This document shows, in pieces, positions 1-8,604 of a stretch of DNA of 64,000 nucleotides. The position numbers were made by a program, and so were the translations under genes. Every line of letters starts with the position of its first letter. Position 1 is the first letter of the stretch. Source of the DNA: Clostridiales bacterium UBA6114 (GTDB lineage Bacteria; Bacillota; Clostridia; Oscillospirales; Butyricicoccaceae); NCBI GenBank assembly GCA_002423435.1, contig DIWE01000021.1, positions 473 to 64,472 of the forward strand. Direction: 5' to 3'. The notes under the pieces are model-generated. The model was given only the letters and a program-made list of their open reading frames with translations, was not told the DNA's origin and ran no database searches.

Positions 1-4
1 TAAG

Positions 5-610
5 ATGAAAGAGACGATCAATTTTCTGCTGGCTGGCGTAGGCGGGCAGGGTACTATTTTAGCCAGCGACGTACTGGTTAACCTGGGGCTGGCTGCCGGC
101 TTTGAAGCCAAGCAGGCTGAAGTGCATGGCATGTCACAGCGCGGCGGCAGTGTGACCAGCCACGTACGCTGGGGTGAGCATGTGTATTCGCCGCTGATCG
201 GTGCCGGCGAGGTGGATGTGTTCGTGGCGTTTGAGAAGGCTGAGGCACTGCGCAGTGTCAATCTTCTGCGTAAGAATGCCCTGGCGCTGGTCAACCTGGA
301 AGCCATTGAGCCGGTGACGGTTACCTCCGGCGGGCAGGCATACCCGCAGGATGAGCACTTGCGTGCTACGCTGGCAAGGGTTACAGAGCGGGCGATGTAC
401 CTGCCGGCTGGCGAGATCGCCCAGCGATTGGGCAACATCAAGGCCGCCAACGTAGTCCTGTTGGGGGCGCTCTCAGCCATGCTGGAGCCGCAAACCGGGC
501 TGGGCGCTGAGGCCTGGTTGGACGTGATTCTACAGCGTGTGCCGGGGAAATTTGCCGAGTTGAACCGCCAGGCATTTTTGAAGGGGCGCGAGGCAGCAGC
601 GGGCGGATAA
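5..610 (+). CDS. iorB: Indolepyruvate ferredoxin oxidoreductase, beta subunit
   Basis: Beta (gamma-domain) subunit of the cytoplasmic enzyme that oxidatively decarboxylates aryl pyruvates, such as indolepyruvate from tryptophan, to aryl-acetyl-CoA with ferredoxin as acceptor. The 201-residue protein is full length for the family. It has the N-terminal GVGGQGT motif (residues 12-18), then EVHGMSQRGGSV (about 40-51), the hallmark of 2-oxoacid:acceptor oxidoreductase gamma domains, and a C-terminal NIKAANVVLLGAL stretch. The catalytic TPP/Fe-S alpha subunit IorA is normally directly upstream. The window opens with TAA just before this ATG, consistent with the end of an iorA lying off the left edge. 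No gene follows closely, and a terminator lies about 30 bp downstream, so iorB probably ends its operon. Confidence 0.9.
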   Translation: MKETINFLLAGVGGQGTILASDVLVNLGLAAGFEAKQAEVHGMSQRGGSVTSHVRWGEHVYSPLIGAGEVDVFVAFEKAEALRSVNLLRKNALALVNLEAIEPVTVTSGGQAYPQDEHLRATLARVTERAMYLPAGEIAQRLGNIKAANVVLLGALSAMLEPQTGLGAEAWLDVILQRVPGKFAELNRQAFLKGREAAAGG

Positions 611-638
611 GAAATTAGTTTCTCGGATAAATTTTGAT

Positions 639-676
639 ACAGCACTTTGCTTAAAGCAGGGTGCTGTTTTGATTTT
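639..676 (+). terminator. Rho-independent terminator after iorB
   Basis: Inverted repeat ACAGCAC (639-645) / GTGCTGT (661-667) with a small inner TGCT/AGCA pairing, followed by a T-rich tail. It separates iorB from the hydrolase cassette. The rest of 611-828 holds no gene that I can see. Confidence 0.7.
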
Positions 677-828
677 GCCAGAACGGCGATTTAAGAGATA
701 ATTAATGAGACTCAATTATTCTTGTAGATACTTGGCCTTAAACTTAAGATGTTGATGGCAACTGCCGAACCAGCATGAAAACCCAATTTTATGTTTAAAC
801 CAGTGACTATTATGAAAAGGAGCAAGCA

Positions 829-1755
829 ATGATTATTGATGTGCATCACCATTGGGAACCCGAATTTGTTTTGGGTGATTTCATACCTTTTATTTCAAAG
901 TTTATTCAGGATATGTATGTCTCTATGAGATGTCCTGAAGTCTCCCTTGAAGCTATTGAGAAGGAATACCGCTACCTGACCGATGATCCCTACGGCGAAA
1001 AGATGATTGAGTTGATGGACAAGAGCGGCGTGGATAAATCTGTGTTATTTGTGTGGGACAGGCCGGCTTTCACCGATATCACCATCATGGAAACAAACAA
1101 GAGCATTGGCGAAATTGCCCGTCGCTTCCCTGGGCGGTTCATACCGTTTGCCAGTATCAACCCCTCCCGTGAAAAGTGTGTGGATATGTTGAAGCAGTGC
1201 ATCAACGAGTATGGACTGGTGGGTATGAAATGGCACCCGGACGTGCCGCCGTTTTACCCTGCCGACCCGAAAAATTACCCACTGCTACAGGTGATGGACG
1301 ACCACAAGATGACCCTGGTGGTTCACACCGGCGCGCTGCCCATTCCATCCAAGTCGCTTTACTCGCATCCCCTGCTGTTGGATGAGCTCCTGGTGGATTT
1401 TCCGAACATCAACATCATTGCCGCGCACTGCGGCTGGCGCTGGTGGCCCGAGCTGGCGGGTATTATGGAATGGAAGCCTCGAATCTACGGCTGTTTGACC
1501 GAGTGGCAGTTGATGGCTGTTGCAGACTACCCAAAGTTCTGCAGAACCCTGCGCCAGATGATCGACAGCATGGGCATTGATCGCCTGATGTGGGGCACCG
1601 ACAACCCCAGCTTCACTGCGCTGGTAAGTGTCAAACGTTGGATTGAGATTATCCAGGGTCTGCCCACCGAAGCGCCGGATGGCATTGTGTTTACCGAAAC
1701 AGAAGTCAAGGCCATCCTGGGCGGCAATGCTGAGCGCCTGTTTAACCTCGTATAA
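829..1755 (+). CDS. Amidohydrolase-2 family metal-dependent hydrolase
   Basis: TIM-barrel metal enzyme of the amidohydrolase-2 group (ACMSD / LigJ / uracil-5-carboxylate-decarboxylase-like). It opens with MIIDVHHHWEP, giving the metal-binding HxH on strand 1. Later ligands are plausible at MKWHPD (about residue 136), VVHTGA (about 166), AAHCGW (about 199) and the strand-8 aspartate in MWGTDNPSF (about 257). The length of 308 residues is normal. A good ribosome-binding site (AAAAGGAG) precedes the ATG. It is followed 36 bp later by a creatininase-family gene with its own strong site, so the two are probably co-transcribed. Members hydrolyse, hydrate or decarboxylate cyclic or unsaturated carboxylates; the substrate cannot be told from sequence. 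Confidence 0.8.
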   Translation: MIIDVHHHWEPEFVLGDFIPFISKFIQDMYVSMRCPEVSLEAIEKEYRYLTDDPYGEKMIELMDKSGVDKSVLFVWDRPAFTDITIMETNKSIGEIARRFPGRFIPFASINPSREKCVDMLKQCINEYGLVGMKWHPDVPPFYPADPKNYPLLQVMDDHKMTLVVHTGALPIPSKSLYSHPLLLDELLVDFPNINIIAAHCGWRWWPELAGIMEWKPRIYGCLTEWQLMAVADYPKFCRTLRQMIDSMGIDRLMWGTDNPSFTALVSVKRWIEIIQGLPTEAPDGIVFTETEVKAILGGNAERLFNLV

Positions 1756-1791
1756 TCAACTATAACTATTAACCTCTGAAGGAGGTTTGCC

Positions 1792-2556
1792 ATGCACAAG
1801 AACCCGCTTGAAATTCAACACTGGACTGCCGATGACTTCCGCAGACATCCGTTTGACAAGGTCATCCTGCCGCTCGGCTCACTGGAGAATCACGGCTGGC
1901 ACATGCCCTACGGCACCGACGCTCTGACCGCACACACCTTCGCGCTGGATATCGCCGCGCGCCTGCCCGGCACGGCAGTGCTGCCGCTGGTCAACTACGG
2001 CATGAGCCACCATTACAAGGACTTCCCCATTGCCGCCAGCCTGGCGCCCGAGACGATGACCGCCATCATCCGCGATATTTTGACCTCGATGTGGGAGCAT
2101 GGCATCCACAAGGTGCTGATCTTCAACGGGCATGACGGCAACATCGCCCCGATTGAGATAGCTGCACGCGCGGTCAAGGTGGCGCACTCCGAGATGCGCA
2201 TCATTGCCATGAACGACTGGTGGAACCTGGTGGCGGACATGGTGCCGACGGATTTCTTCGAGGTCTGGAAGGGCAGCGGGCATGCCGGCGAAGCGGAGAC
2301 CTCGATCGGGCTGGAGATGTTCCCTGAGCTGTGCAAACCAGAGCTGGCTGCCGGCGTGGTGCCGGACCTGCCGCCGTATTTGGATATCAAGTGGAAGTTC
2401 AACGAGCTGACCAATACCGGCGCCTCGGGTGACCCGACGCGCGGCACGGCTGAGAAAGGTAAAGAGATGCGCCGCGTGGTGGTGGAGACGGTGGTGAAGC
2501 TGCTGCTGGAGATGGAAGAAAGCGGCTGGGATTACCGTTCCGACGCGGTGAAATGA
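1792..2556 (+). CDS. Creatininase family amidohydrolase
   Basis: Cytoplasmic metal-dependent amidohydrolase of the creatininase fold, whose members open cyclic amides (creatinine, formamidopyrimidines) or act in cofactor biosynthesis. Family motifs are complete: GSLENHGWHMPYGTD (residues 25-39), giving the E-x-H and G-x-D metal ligands; FNGHDGN (about 115-121); and GHAGEAETS (about 163-171) with the glutamate ligand. At 254 residues it has the usual length. The start has an ideal GAAGGAGG site 8 bp upstream. It sits between an amidohydrolase and an ATC-hydrolase-like gene, which suggests a small ring-opening or amide-degrading pathway. Creatinine itself is unlikely to be proven from sequence, so the family name is safer than a substrate name. 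Confidence 0.87.
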   Translation: MHKNPLEIQHWTADDFRRHPFDKVILPLGSLENHGWHMPYGTDALTAHTFALDIAARLPGTAVLPLVNYGMSHHYKDFPIAASLAPETMTAIIRDILTSMWEHGIHKVLIFNGHDGNIAPIEIAARAVKVAHSEMRIIAMNDWWNLVADMVPTDFFEVWKGSGHAGEAETSIGLEMFPELCKPELAAGVVPDLPPYLDIKWKFNELTNTGASGDPTRGTAEKGKEMRRVVVETVVKLLLEMEESGWDYRSDAVK

Positions 2557-2595
2557 ACGGCAGATACTGATAGTTATAAATTGAAGGAGATGACC

Positions 2596-3111
2596 ATGGA
2601 AAAAGATGAGAAAATGGTACCGCTGTCTGAGGCTGAACAGGCGGTCAACAGCCTTTCGCGACGGCTGGGCATGCTGCACCTGGCTTTTGCCCGCACCTTG
2701 CGGGAGGCTCTGGGTGAGGAGCAGGCCAGGGAGCTGATACGCAAGGCGATTTGGGCTTACGGCACGCAAGTTGGGCAGGAGACGCGTGCGCGTGTGGAGT
2801 CACAGGGGTTGGAACCGACGCCGGAGAACTTCATGTACGGCTCTGACCTGTCACCGATTGGCTTCAAGAAGGCGACGATACAGGTGGGCGATGAGAAGGC
2901 TTCTCATGCCACTGGCTGTGAAATTGCGAATGTGTGGGTCGAAGCCGGCGAACAGACTCTGGGTGGGCTGTACTGCCTGGTGGACCCGGCCAAGATGCAG
3001 GCGTACAACCCGGGCTACACCATGGTGCATCTCAAGCGCGAGCCAGAGGGCGACGACTGCTGCGATATTGTGGTGCGGAAGATGGAGGAGACGGAAAAGT
3101 ACCCCTTCTAA
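2596..3111 (+). CDS. L-2-amino-thiazoline-4-carboxylate hydrolase family protein
   Basis: Resembles the ATC hydrolase family, which opens thiazoline rings on the way to cysteine and is often found with other amidohydrolases. The protein has an N-terminal helical half (residues 10-60) followed by a compact domain with a CEIANVWVEAG region and a double-cysteine GDDCCDIVV near the C-terminus; a conserved cysteine is used by the family. I chose the ATG at 2596 because AAGGAG at 2584-2589 lies 6 bp upstream, whereas the TTG at 2581 overlaps that site. The gene follows the creatininase by 39 bp and closes the three-gene cassette before a terminator. The family call rests on overall pattern, not on a unique motif. 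Confidence 0.62.
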   Translation: MEKDEKMVPLSEAEQAVNSLSRRLGMLHLAFARTLREALGEEQARELIRKAIWAYGTQVGQETRARVESQGLEPTPENFMYGSDLSPIGFKKATIQVGDEKASHATGCEIANVWVEAGEQTLGGLYCLVDPAKMQAYNPGYTMVHLKREPEGDDCCDIVVRKMEETEKYPF

Positions 3112-3149
3112 CCCAATAACAAATACATAATTGGTGAATTAAATAACTC

Positions 3150-3182
3150 AGCCGTCCCGGTTAATCTGGACGGTTGATTTTT
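3150..3182 (+). terminator. Terminator of the hydrolase cassette
   Basis: CCGTCC (3152-3157) pairs with GGACGG (3168-3173), extended by flanking pairs, then a T-rich run. The stretch from 3183 to 3518 holds no convincing gene. The hairpin closely resembles the one at 6471-6498. Confidence 0.7.
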
Positions 3183-3518
3183 AACCCGAACACACCATCG
3201 AATGTGCGGATAAATACCGGCGAAAAATTGCCAGCCGGCTAAGTGATTCCTACAGATAAATAGACCACCGATTGAAACTGTATCCTTTTATGCAACACAG
3301 TGTGTGAATTGGAGCATAATTAACTCAAATCAATTGGATAAATTTATATGCAGCCACCAACTGCGTCCAGTGGGTTATCACAATCAGGAATTTTTCATCG
3401 AGGATATTGTTGGCAGATGGAGGATTTCTTTAGAAATAGAAGGAAGCTTGAACGACTTAAACCCATCAAAAAGGAATTAGGAAGAGAACGATATCAGACC
3501 AATTCAGAAAGGATAGTC

Positions 3519-3845
3519 ATGACTAAAAGGTTGAAATTAGCGCTTATTGGCGGTGCTGTATTGGGAGTTATCTGTGTGGTTGGGGCGTATCTTCGCTCCG
3601 GGTCCAGCGCTTCTCCTGTTTTTATAGCCTCACTGTGGTACAACCGGGTCATTATAGGCTTGGCCATTGGAGCTCCCTGGGATACGACAAGCAAAAGTAA
3701 AGCTTTGCTGCGTGGGGCAATTCTGGGGCTTATGGTTTCCTTTGCTTTTTACAGCGCCACGGGGTTCAAGGATCCGGTTAGCTTTATTGCAGGAATCGTG
3801 TATGGTGTGATCCTGGAAGCCTGGCTGAGCCGGTCTGGTAAATAA
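3519..3845 (+). CDS. Small integral membrane protein, unknown function
   Basis: I do not recognise this gene. From the ATG at 3519 it encodes 108 residues with about three hydrophobic segments: residues 7-25 (LALIGGAVLGVICVVGAYL), about 33-52, and about 66-103 with two short glycine-rich helices (AILGLMVSFAFY and FIAGIVYGVILEAWL). I prefer 3519 over the longer in-frame start at 3348 because AAAGGA lies 5-6 bp upstream and the extra N-terminus is low-quality, charged sequence. Flanking gaps are long (over 230 bp each side), so it is probably monocistronic. It may be conserved in relatives, but nothing here indicates a role. Confidence 0.55.
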   Translation: MTKRLKLALIGGAVLGVICVVGAYLRSGSSASPVFIASLWYNRVIIGLAIGAPWDTTSKSKALLRGAILGLMVSFAFYSATGFKDPVSFIAGIVYGVILEAWLSRSGK

Positions 3846-4077
3846 CCGAATAAGCCACACCTGTCGATAGCGATACCGGATGGTTGATGGTTAGACAATT
3901 TACTTTTACCCATCCAGATTAAGGCTGACAGCTGCACGACTGTTGTAGAGCTGCCTGTATAATCAGGTACTTCATCTGGTTCGATGGACTTATTGTGCCA
4001 ATTCCTTTCTGCTTGCCTACTGTAACATATCTGTATACTTAATTAACTCAAACTCCAAACCCAAAGAGAAAACCCCC

Positions 4078-6420
4078 ATGACAAATGAAAAGCACACCGT
4101 TGACTTACACCAATTTCTTCCTGATACCTCTTCAGACCTTCTGTCTGACTTCGTCTCTGACCATGTGACCTGTTATCGCGATGCATATGGCATTCCGCAT
4201 ATCAAGGCGAATAATCTCAAAGATGCCTTTTTCGGTCAGGGGTTTTTTACCGCCCAGGACCGCCTGTTTCAAATGGATATGGACAGGCGCAAGGCTTATG
4301 GGCGGATGTCGGAATTGATTGGGCCGGCTGGCCTGGCAACAGACCACATGATGCGTAAATTCCAAATTGCAGACTCTGGCAAAAGCGATTATGAAGCGCT
4401 CAATGATGAGACAAAGGCCATGTTGACTGCCTATACGGCCGGGGTCAACGCGTTTCTCAAAACCAGCTCAACACCTTCGGTTGAATATTCGCTATTGGAT
4501 GCGGTCCCTGAGGAGTGGTCACCCTGTGATAGCCTGGCGGTCTACAAGGTCAGGCACGTGTTCATGGGTGTCTTTGAGTCCAAATTGTGGCGCGCAAAAC
4601 TGGTCAATCTTTTTGGGGCAGAAGAAGCACAGAAAATCATGCCTACCTACCCAAATGGCGGCTTGTTGATCGTCCCGCCAGGCAGTACCTTCACGGGTGA
4701 TTGGGAAAGCGGGTTTGACGATATTCAAGAGGTGGCAGGACACCTGAAATGGCTTGAGGACGTTGAGGGCGGCTCAAACAACTGGGTCGTTTCCGGTGAG
4801 CACACCCAATCCGGCTTGCCGCTCCTGGCGGGTGACCCGCACCGCGCCCTGGATACACCCAACGTCTATTACCAAAACCACCTCGCCTGCCCGGCGTTCG
4901 ATGTGATCGGGTTTTCGTTTCCTGGCATTCCCGGTTTCCCGCACTTTGCACATAACCAGGATGCGGCCTGGGCGATCACACATGGGAACAATGATTATCA
5001 AGACCTGTATATTGAAAAATTGGATCCGGAAAGACCAAACCAGTACCTGTATCAAGACCAGTGGCTTGATTTGGATGTTAAACAGGACTCAATACTGGTG
5101 AAGGGAGGACCAGCCGAAGATATTATATTGAGGAAAACCATCCACGGGCTGGTGCTGCAGGTTGATCCCAAAAATGGGTTTGCCCTTGCATTCAAATATA
5201 CTGCCTTAGAGAAGCATAACCGCACTTTCGATTGCTTACTGCCGATGATGAAAGCCAAAACCTGTGATGACCTGGAAGAAGCCGTGAGGCTGTGGGTCGA
5301 CCCGGGCAACAACATGGTCTTTGCGGATAGAAAAGGGGACATCGGTTACATCAACCGCGGCAAAGTACCGGTCAGGTCAACATTCGCAAACTACTGGGTG
5401 CCAGTCCCGGGGTGGACTGGCGAGTATGAGTGGCAGGGGTATGTCCCATTTGAGGAGCTTGCCAGGAGCCGGAACCCTGAGACTGGTTTCATTGTCACGG
5501 CGAACAATCGCATCACTGACAAGAATTACCCTTATACGCTCGGTTTGTTTTATGCCCCTGACTTCCGTGCCCGCAGGATTTTCTCGAGATTGTCTTCCCT
5601 TTCTGACTGCACAACGGGTGACATGGAATCCATCCACGCTGAAAGAGAGTCGATTCCTGCCAGGATTTTGATTAACAGCCTATCTGACTTTGAACCTGAA
5701 GATGCGTTCCATAAAGACCTGCACTCACGGCTGATAAGCTGGAACTACTGCATGGATGCAGACAGGATTGAACCAACGCTCTACAGCGCTGTGCGGCGAG
5801 CGCTCAATAAAATGGTTCTGACACCGCTGTATGGACCGCTCGCTCAAAAAGTGTTTGACTCAACCAAGTCAGCCGAACAGCGGCACCTCGGGCAGCTTTC
5901 AACACAGCTTATTTTGGACATGGAATCTGGTGACACCCGCTTCTTGCCGCCTGGGCGTGAATGGCCTGAGCTTGTTCAGCAGGCATTTACAGCAGGGGTA
6001 GAGAACTTGCAAGAAGCACTTGGCAATGATCTCGATGCGTGGCAGTGGGGAAAAGTTCACTTCACTTCTCCTGTGCACCCGCTTGCAGGGTTGTTCCCTG
6101 AGCTGGCGAACAGCTTGAACCCGCCACAAGTATCTACCAGCGGTGATGGCGACACCCCGCAGTCGGCGCGCTTCCGTCCCGGCATTCCATTTGTGATTGA
6201 CGGTACTTCAGTGGCCCGCTATGTATTTGATCTGTCTGATTGGGATTTATCGAGGTGGATTGTTCCGCTGGGGTCATCCGGGCATGCGGGCAGCGGGCAC
6301 TATGCTGACCAGGCAGCCACCTGGAGCAAGGTTGGGACGATAGCGATGGTGTATTCCTGGGAAACACTTATGAGCCAGGCGGTATCGGTGCAATCTGTAA
6401 AGCCGGAGATCAACCAGTAA
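4078..6420 (+). CDS. Penicillin acylase family Ntn-hydrolase
   Basis: Member of the penicillin G acylase / acyl-homoserine-lactone acylase family, self-cleaving N-terminal-nucleophile hydrolases that split amide-linked acyl groups. The 780-residue precursor shows the alpha-chain motif YGIPHIKANNLKDAFFGQGF (37-56). At the predicted autocleavage point GG-SNNW, Ser233 would become the N-terminal nucleophile of the beta chain. Downstream HTQSGLPLLAGDPH and the PGIPGFPHFAHNQDAAWAIT block match the beta-chain core. Most characterised members are exported, but here the N-terminus (MTNEKHTVDLHQF) is hydrophilic with no signal peptide, so the enzyme is probably cytoplasmic. It converges with the haem-copper operon. 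Natural substrates could be N-acyl amino acids, lactone signals or peptides. Confidence 0.88.
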   Translation: MTNEKHTVDLHQFLPDTSSDLLSDFVSDHVTCYRDAYGIPHIKANNLKDAFFGQGFFTAQDRLFQMDMDRRKAYGRMSELIGPAGLATDHMMRKFQIADSGKSDYEALNDETKAMLTAYTAGVNAFLKTSSTPSVEYSLLDAVPEEWSPCDSLAVYKVRHVFMGVFESKLWRAKLVNLFGAEEAQKIMPTYPNGGLLIVPPGSTFTGDWESGFDDIQEVAGHLKWLEDVEGGSNNWVVSGEHTQSGLPLLAGDPHRALDTPNVYYQNHLACPAFDVIGFSFPGIPGFPHFAHNQDAAWAITHGNNDYQDLYIEKLDPERPNQYLYQDQWLDLDVKQDSILVKGGPAEDIILRKTIHGLVLQVDPKNGFALAFKYTALEKHNRTFDCLLPMMKAKTCDDLEEAVRLWVDPGNNMVFADRKGDIGYINRGKVPVRSTFANYWVPVPGWTGEYEWQGYVPFEELARSRNPETGFIVTANNRITDKNYPYTLGLFYAPDFRARRIFSRLSSLSDCTTGDMESIHAERESIPARILINSLSDFEPEDAFHKDLHSRLISWNYCMDADRIEPTLYSAVRRALNKMVLTPLYGPLAQKVFDSTKSAEQRHLGQLSTQLILDMESGDTRFLPPGREWPELVQQAFTAGVENLQEALGNDLDAWQWGKVHFTSPVHPLAGLFPELANSLNPPQVSTSGDGDTPQSARFRPGIPFVIDGTSVARYVFDLSDWDLSRWIVPLGSSGHAGSGHYADQAATWSKVGTIAMVYSWETLMSQAVSVQSVKPEINQ

Positions 6421-6470
6421 GATGGCGTAAAGTTTATTTCTGTCACAATAACTGTTTCTGAAAAATAATT

Positions 6471-6505
6471 CAGCCGCCCCGAGTAACCGGGACAGCTGTT
6501 GTTTG
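6471..6505. terminator. Hairpin between convergent genes
   Basis: CAGCCGCCCCG (6471-6481) pairs imperfectly with CGGGACAGCTG (6488-6498), two mismatches, then a T-rich run on the plus strand. It lies between the convergent penicillin acylase and oxidase genes and could serve both. Confidence 0.6.
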
Positions 6506-6520
6506 TGCGGGTTTGTACCT

Positions 6521-8173
6521 TTATGCCTGTGAACTTTCGTTCAGCCGGTCGACTGATTTCTTCGAGAACCACTTCTCCGGCAGAAAGAGCGACAGCACGT
6601 TGCTGAGCCCAAGCGTCTTGACCAGGTTGAACAGAAATGCCAGGAAGCCCAGGCTGAGGACAATACCAAACAGGAACGCCACACCGGTATAAACGGAAAA
6701 CTCGCCGTTCTCATAGATGGTGCGGCGCAGCATGCCGTTAGAGCCGGCGATGCCCATGGTGTACGCCATTCCGACCGAGCCGACCATCCACAGCACCAGG
6801 TGCAGGTTAACCAGCAGTTTGTTCTTGAAGTCCACGCCGGTCATCATTGGCACCAGGGCGTAGATGACGCAGAATAACATCGAGCCCACGCCGGTGAGCA
6901 GGAAGGTGTGTGCGTGCAGGGCAACCACCCACTGTGTGTTGTGGTAAACCACGTTAAGCCCCACGTTAGCTTGAATCAAGCCGGCGATGCCGCCCATCAC
7001 GAAGCCGAACATGGATGCCAGGGCGAACTTGAGCGACGGTGAGAGCTTCACTGGCCGCGCCAGCCAGATGGTCATCACCGAGACGAACAGCGTCAGCCCC
7101 ATGGTGAAGAACTCGCCCCAGGTGACGAACTGCCCGGACAGGATGCGCATGAACATCGGCTGAGAGGTGTCGCCCAGCAGGTGATGGCTCCACACACCCA
7201 TGGAGACCAGCAGGTCCACCAGGATGACGGTCTTGACCACCTTGGCGCCGAACAGCTCGCGCCCGGTAAGGATGGGGATGAGCAAGTACCACACGCCGGC
7301 GGTGTACATCAGGGCATTGCCGTCAGCCACCATGTCCAGTCCCCACCAGTAGATGTTCTTATACACCAGCGGGTTGACAGCCATTGGGTCCAGCGGTGAG
7401 CCGGCCAATGCAAACAGGCCGTACACCAGGATGAGCACACCGGCGCCGAGCAGGACGATGGCGTTGATGACGGTGTCCACCGAGCCGCGCGCCACTGCCA
7501 CAATGAAGACTGGCATGCCGTTATAGTCCATGTTGGGGGCGTTCTTGTCTTCCTTGCCGAGCCATTTCATAAGGCGCGGGATGCCGAAGGCGGAGCGCAG
7601 GAACTGCCCGAAATTGTATTTCTTGCCGCTGGCGCTGCTGAGCACGGTCATGAAGATGTTGAAGGAGAAGATCAGGATGTTGACCATGATGGCGGCGGCG
7701 CCGAGCATGAAGAAGATGGCGCCGTACAGCGGCACCCGGTCAAAAGCGACAGGCAGCGGCCAGTAGAGCGTGTACATGGCGTTAAACAGCCCGAAAAAAC
7801 CGGACAACCAGCAGATCATCACGCCAGCCACCTGCAGAAAGAAGTTGACCGGCACCAGTTTGGGATGCTTGATCGGCTTCTTCACCAGGGTTGGCACCAG
7901 GTAGTAGAAGGCGCCGAAGACAGCCATGTACACAAAACCGTAAATACCCACGATTGGGTGGACGGTCAGCATGCCGTAATACAGTTCAGGGGTGGTGGGA
8001 TCCGTTGCACCCGGTCGGATCTGGTTCAGAATCTGTTCCATGCTGTGGAGAGCGTTGATATCGTACTGTTGTGAGCGCATCAGCATACCCTCGAAGCCCG
8101 AAAGTGCCAGGAAGAGCAGGGCAAACACTGCAAAGCGCAGGGTCCATTTTTCAGTCCAGCCTAAAGTTGTCAT
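6521..8173 (-). CDS. Haem-copper oxidase superfamily subunit I, noncanonical (NOR-like)
   Basis: Polytopic membrane protein of 550 residues, about 12-14 helices, of the haem-copper oxidase/NO reductase superfamily. Low-spin haem ligands are His72 (LTVHPIVG) and His422, the high-spin ligand is His420 (HNTQWVVALHAH), and two metal-B histidines are His330-His331 (VWSHHLLGD). The third metal-B histidine, normally in W-x-x-G-H-P, is replaced: the segment reads WWGLDMVAD, placing Asp280 where His should be, and the cross-linked Tyr position is Asp284. Oxygen reductases do not tolerate this, but some described noncanonical NO reductase families carry an acidic ligand there. NO reduction is therefore a better guess than oxygen reduction; the alignment was made by eye. 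The gene is last in a three-gene minus-strand operon. Confidence 0.8.
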   Translation of the reverse strand: MTTLGWTEKWTLRFAVFALLFLALSGFEGMLMRSQQYDINALHSMEQILNQIRPGATDPTTPELYYGMLTVHPIVGIYGFVYMAVFGAFYYLVPTLVKKPIKHPKLVPVNFFLQVAGVMICWLSGFFGLFNAMYTLYWPLPVAFDRVPLYGAIFFMLGAAAIMVNILIFSFNIFMTVLSSASGKKYNFGQFLRSAFGIPRLMKWLGKEDKNAPNMDYNGMPVFIVAVARGSVDTVINAIVLLGAGVLILVYGLFALAGSPLDPMAVNPLVYKNIYWWGLDMVADGNALMYTAGVWYLLIPILTGRELFGAKVVKTVILVDLLVSMGVWSHHLLGDTSQPMFMRILSGQFVTWGEFFTMGLTLFVSVMTIWLARPVKLSPSLKFALASMFGFVMGGIAGLIQANVGLNVVYHNTQWVVALHAHTFLLTGVGSMLFCVIYALVPMMTGVDFKNKLLVNLHLVLWMVGSVGMAYTMGIAGSNGMLRRTIYENGEFSVYTGVAFLFGIVLSLGFLAFLFNLVKTLGLSNVLSLFLPEKWFSKKSVDRLNESSQA

Positions 8174-8184
8174 TGTCCTCTCTC

Positions 8185-8604
8185 CTATTCCGCCACGTGA
8201 ATGGCATCTACGAGGTGCATGTCGGAATGCTTCGGACCGGAATACTCGGTCGAGCGCACGTCAAACCAGCCGGTTTCGTCAAATTTCCAGGTAATTTTGT
8301 TCTGGATGCCGGGCATGACCTGCATCTGAAAAATCATGCTGTTGTCTTTGCGGAAGACACCAAAGCCATAGGTGACATCAGTTGAGACGGCATTGAACTC
8401 GATGAACTCACCTTGCTTGATCTCCAGCGGGGTATCCATGGTGATGACATAATCGGCATAGCTCACGTCCACGGTTTTTGCCGGCTGGGGCTTATCCCAC
8501 AGCATCCAGCGCTGCCAGGGCACTATTGGTGAGAGGGTGATGACATTGACAACAATAAAAATACCGATCAGGAAGAACAGCCAGTTGCGCTCGCGCTTAT
8601 CCAT
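8185..8604 (-). CDS. Cupredoxin-like subunit II lacking the CuA site
   Basis: Subunit-II-like partner of the preceding haem-copper protein: one N-terminal helix (about residues 8-27, WLFFLIGIFIVVNVITLSPIV) followed by an extracytoplasmic cupredoxin domain. In CuA-bearing relatives the domain carries an early His and a Cys-x3-Cys-x3-His-x2-Met cluster. Here the first His is Tyr (DVTYGFGV), and the cluster reads RSTEYSGPKHSDM, so both cysteines are lost while His and Met remain. CuA is therefore probably absent and electrons would come from quinol or another donor. I start at 8604 (MDKRERNW) because AAAGGAG lies 6 bp upstream on the minus strand; an in-frame ATG at 8610 abuts that site. It overlaps the small gene at 8597-8710. 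Confidence 0.8.
   Translation of the reverse strand: MDKRERNWLFFLIGIFIVVNVITLSPIVPWQRWMLWDKPQPAKTVDVSYADYVITMDTPLEIKQGEFIEFNAVSTDVTYGFGVFRKDNSMIFQMQVMPGIQNKITWKFDETGWFDVRSTEYSGPKHSDMHLVDAIHVAE

Noticed and set aside
1879..2769. Long open frame on the minus strand opposite the creatininase gene
   Set aside because: Its His/Arg/Gln-rich composition is typical of the antisense of a GC-rich gene, and the plus-strand frame has full family motifs.
3348..3518. N-terminal extension of the small membrane protein
   Set aside because: Composition is unlike a folded domain, and the better ribosome-binding site lies at the internal ATG at 3519.
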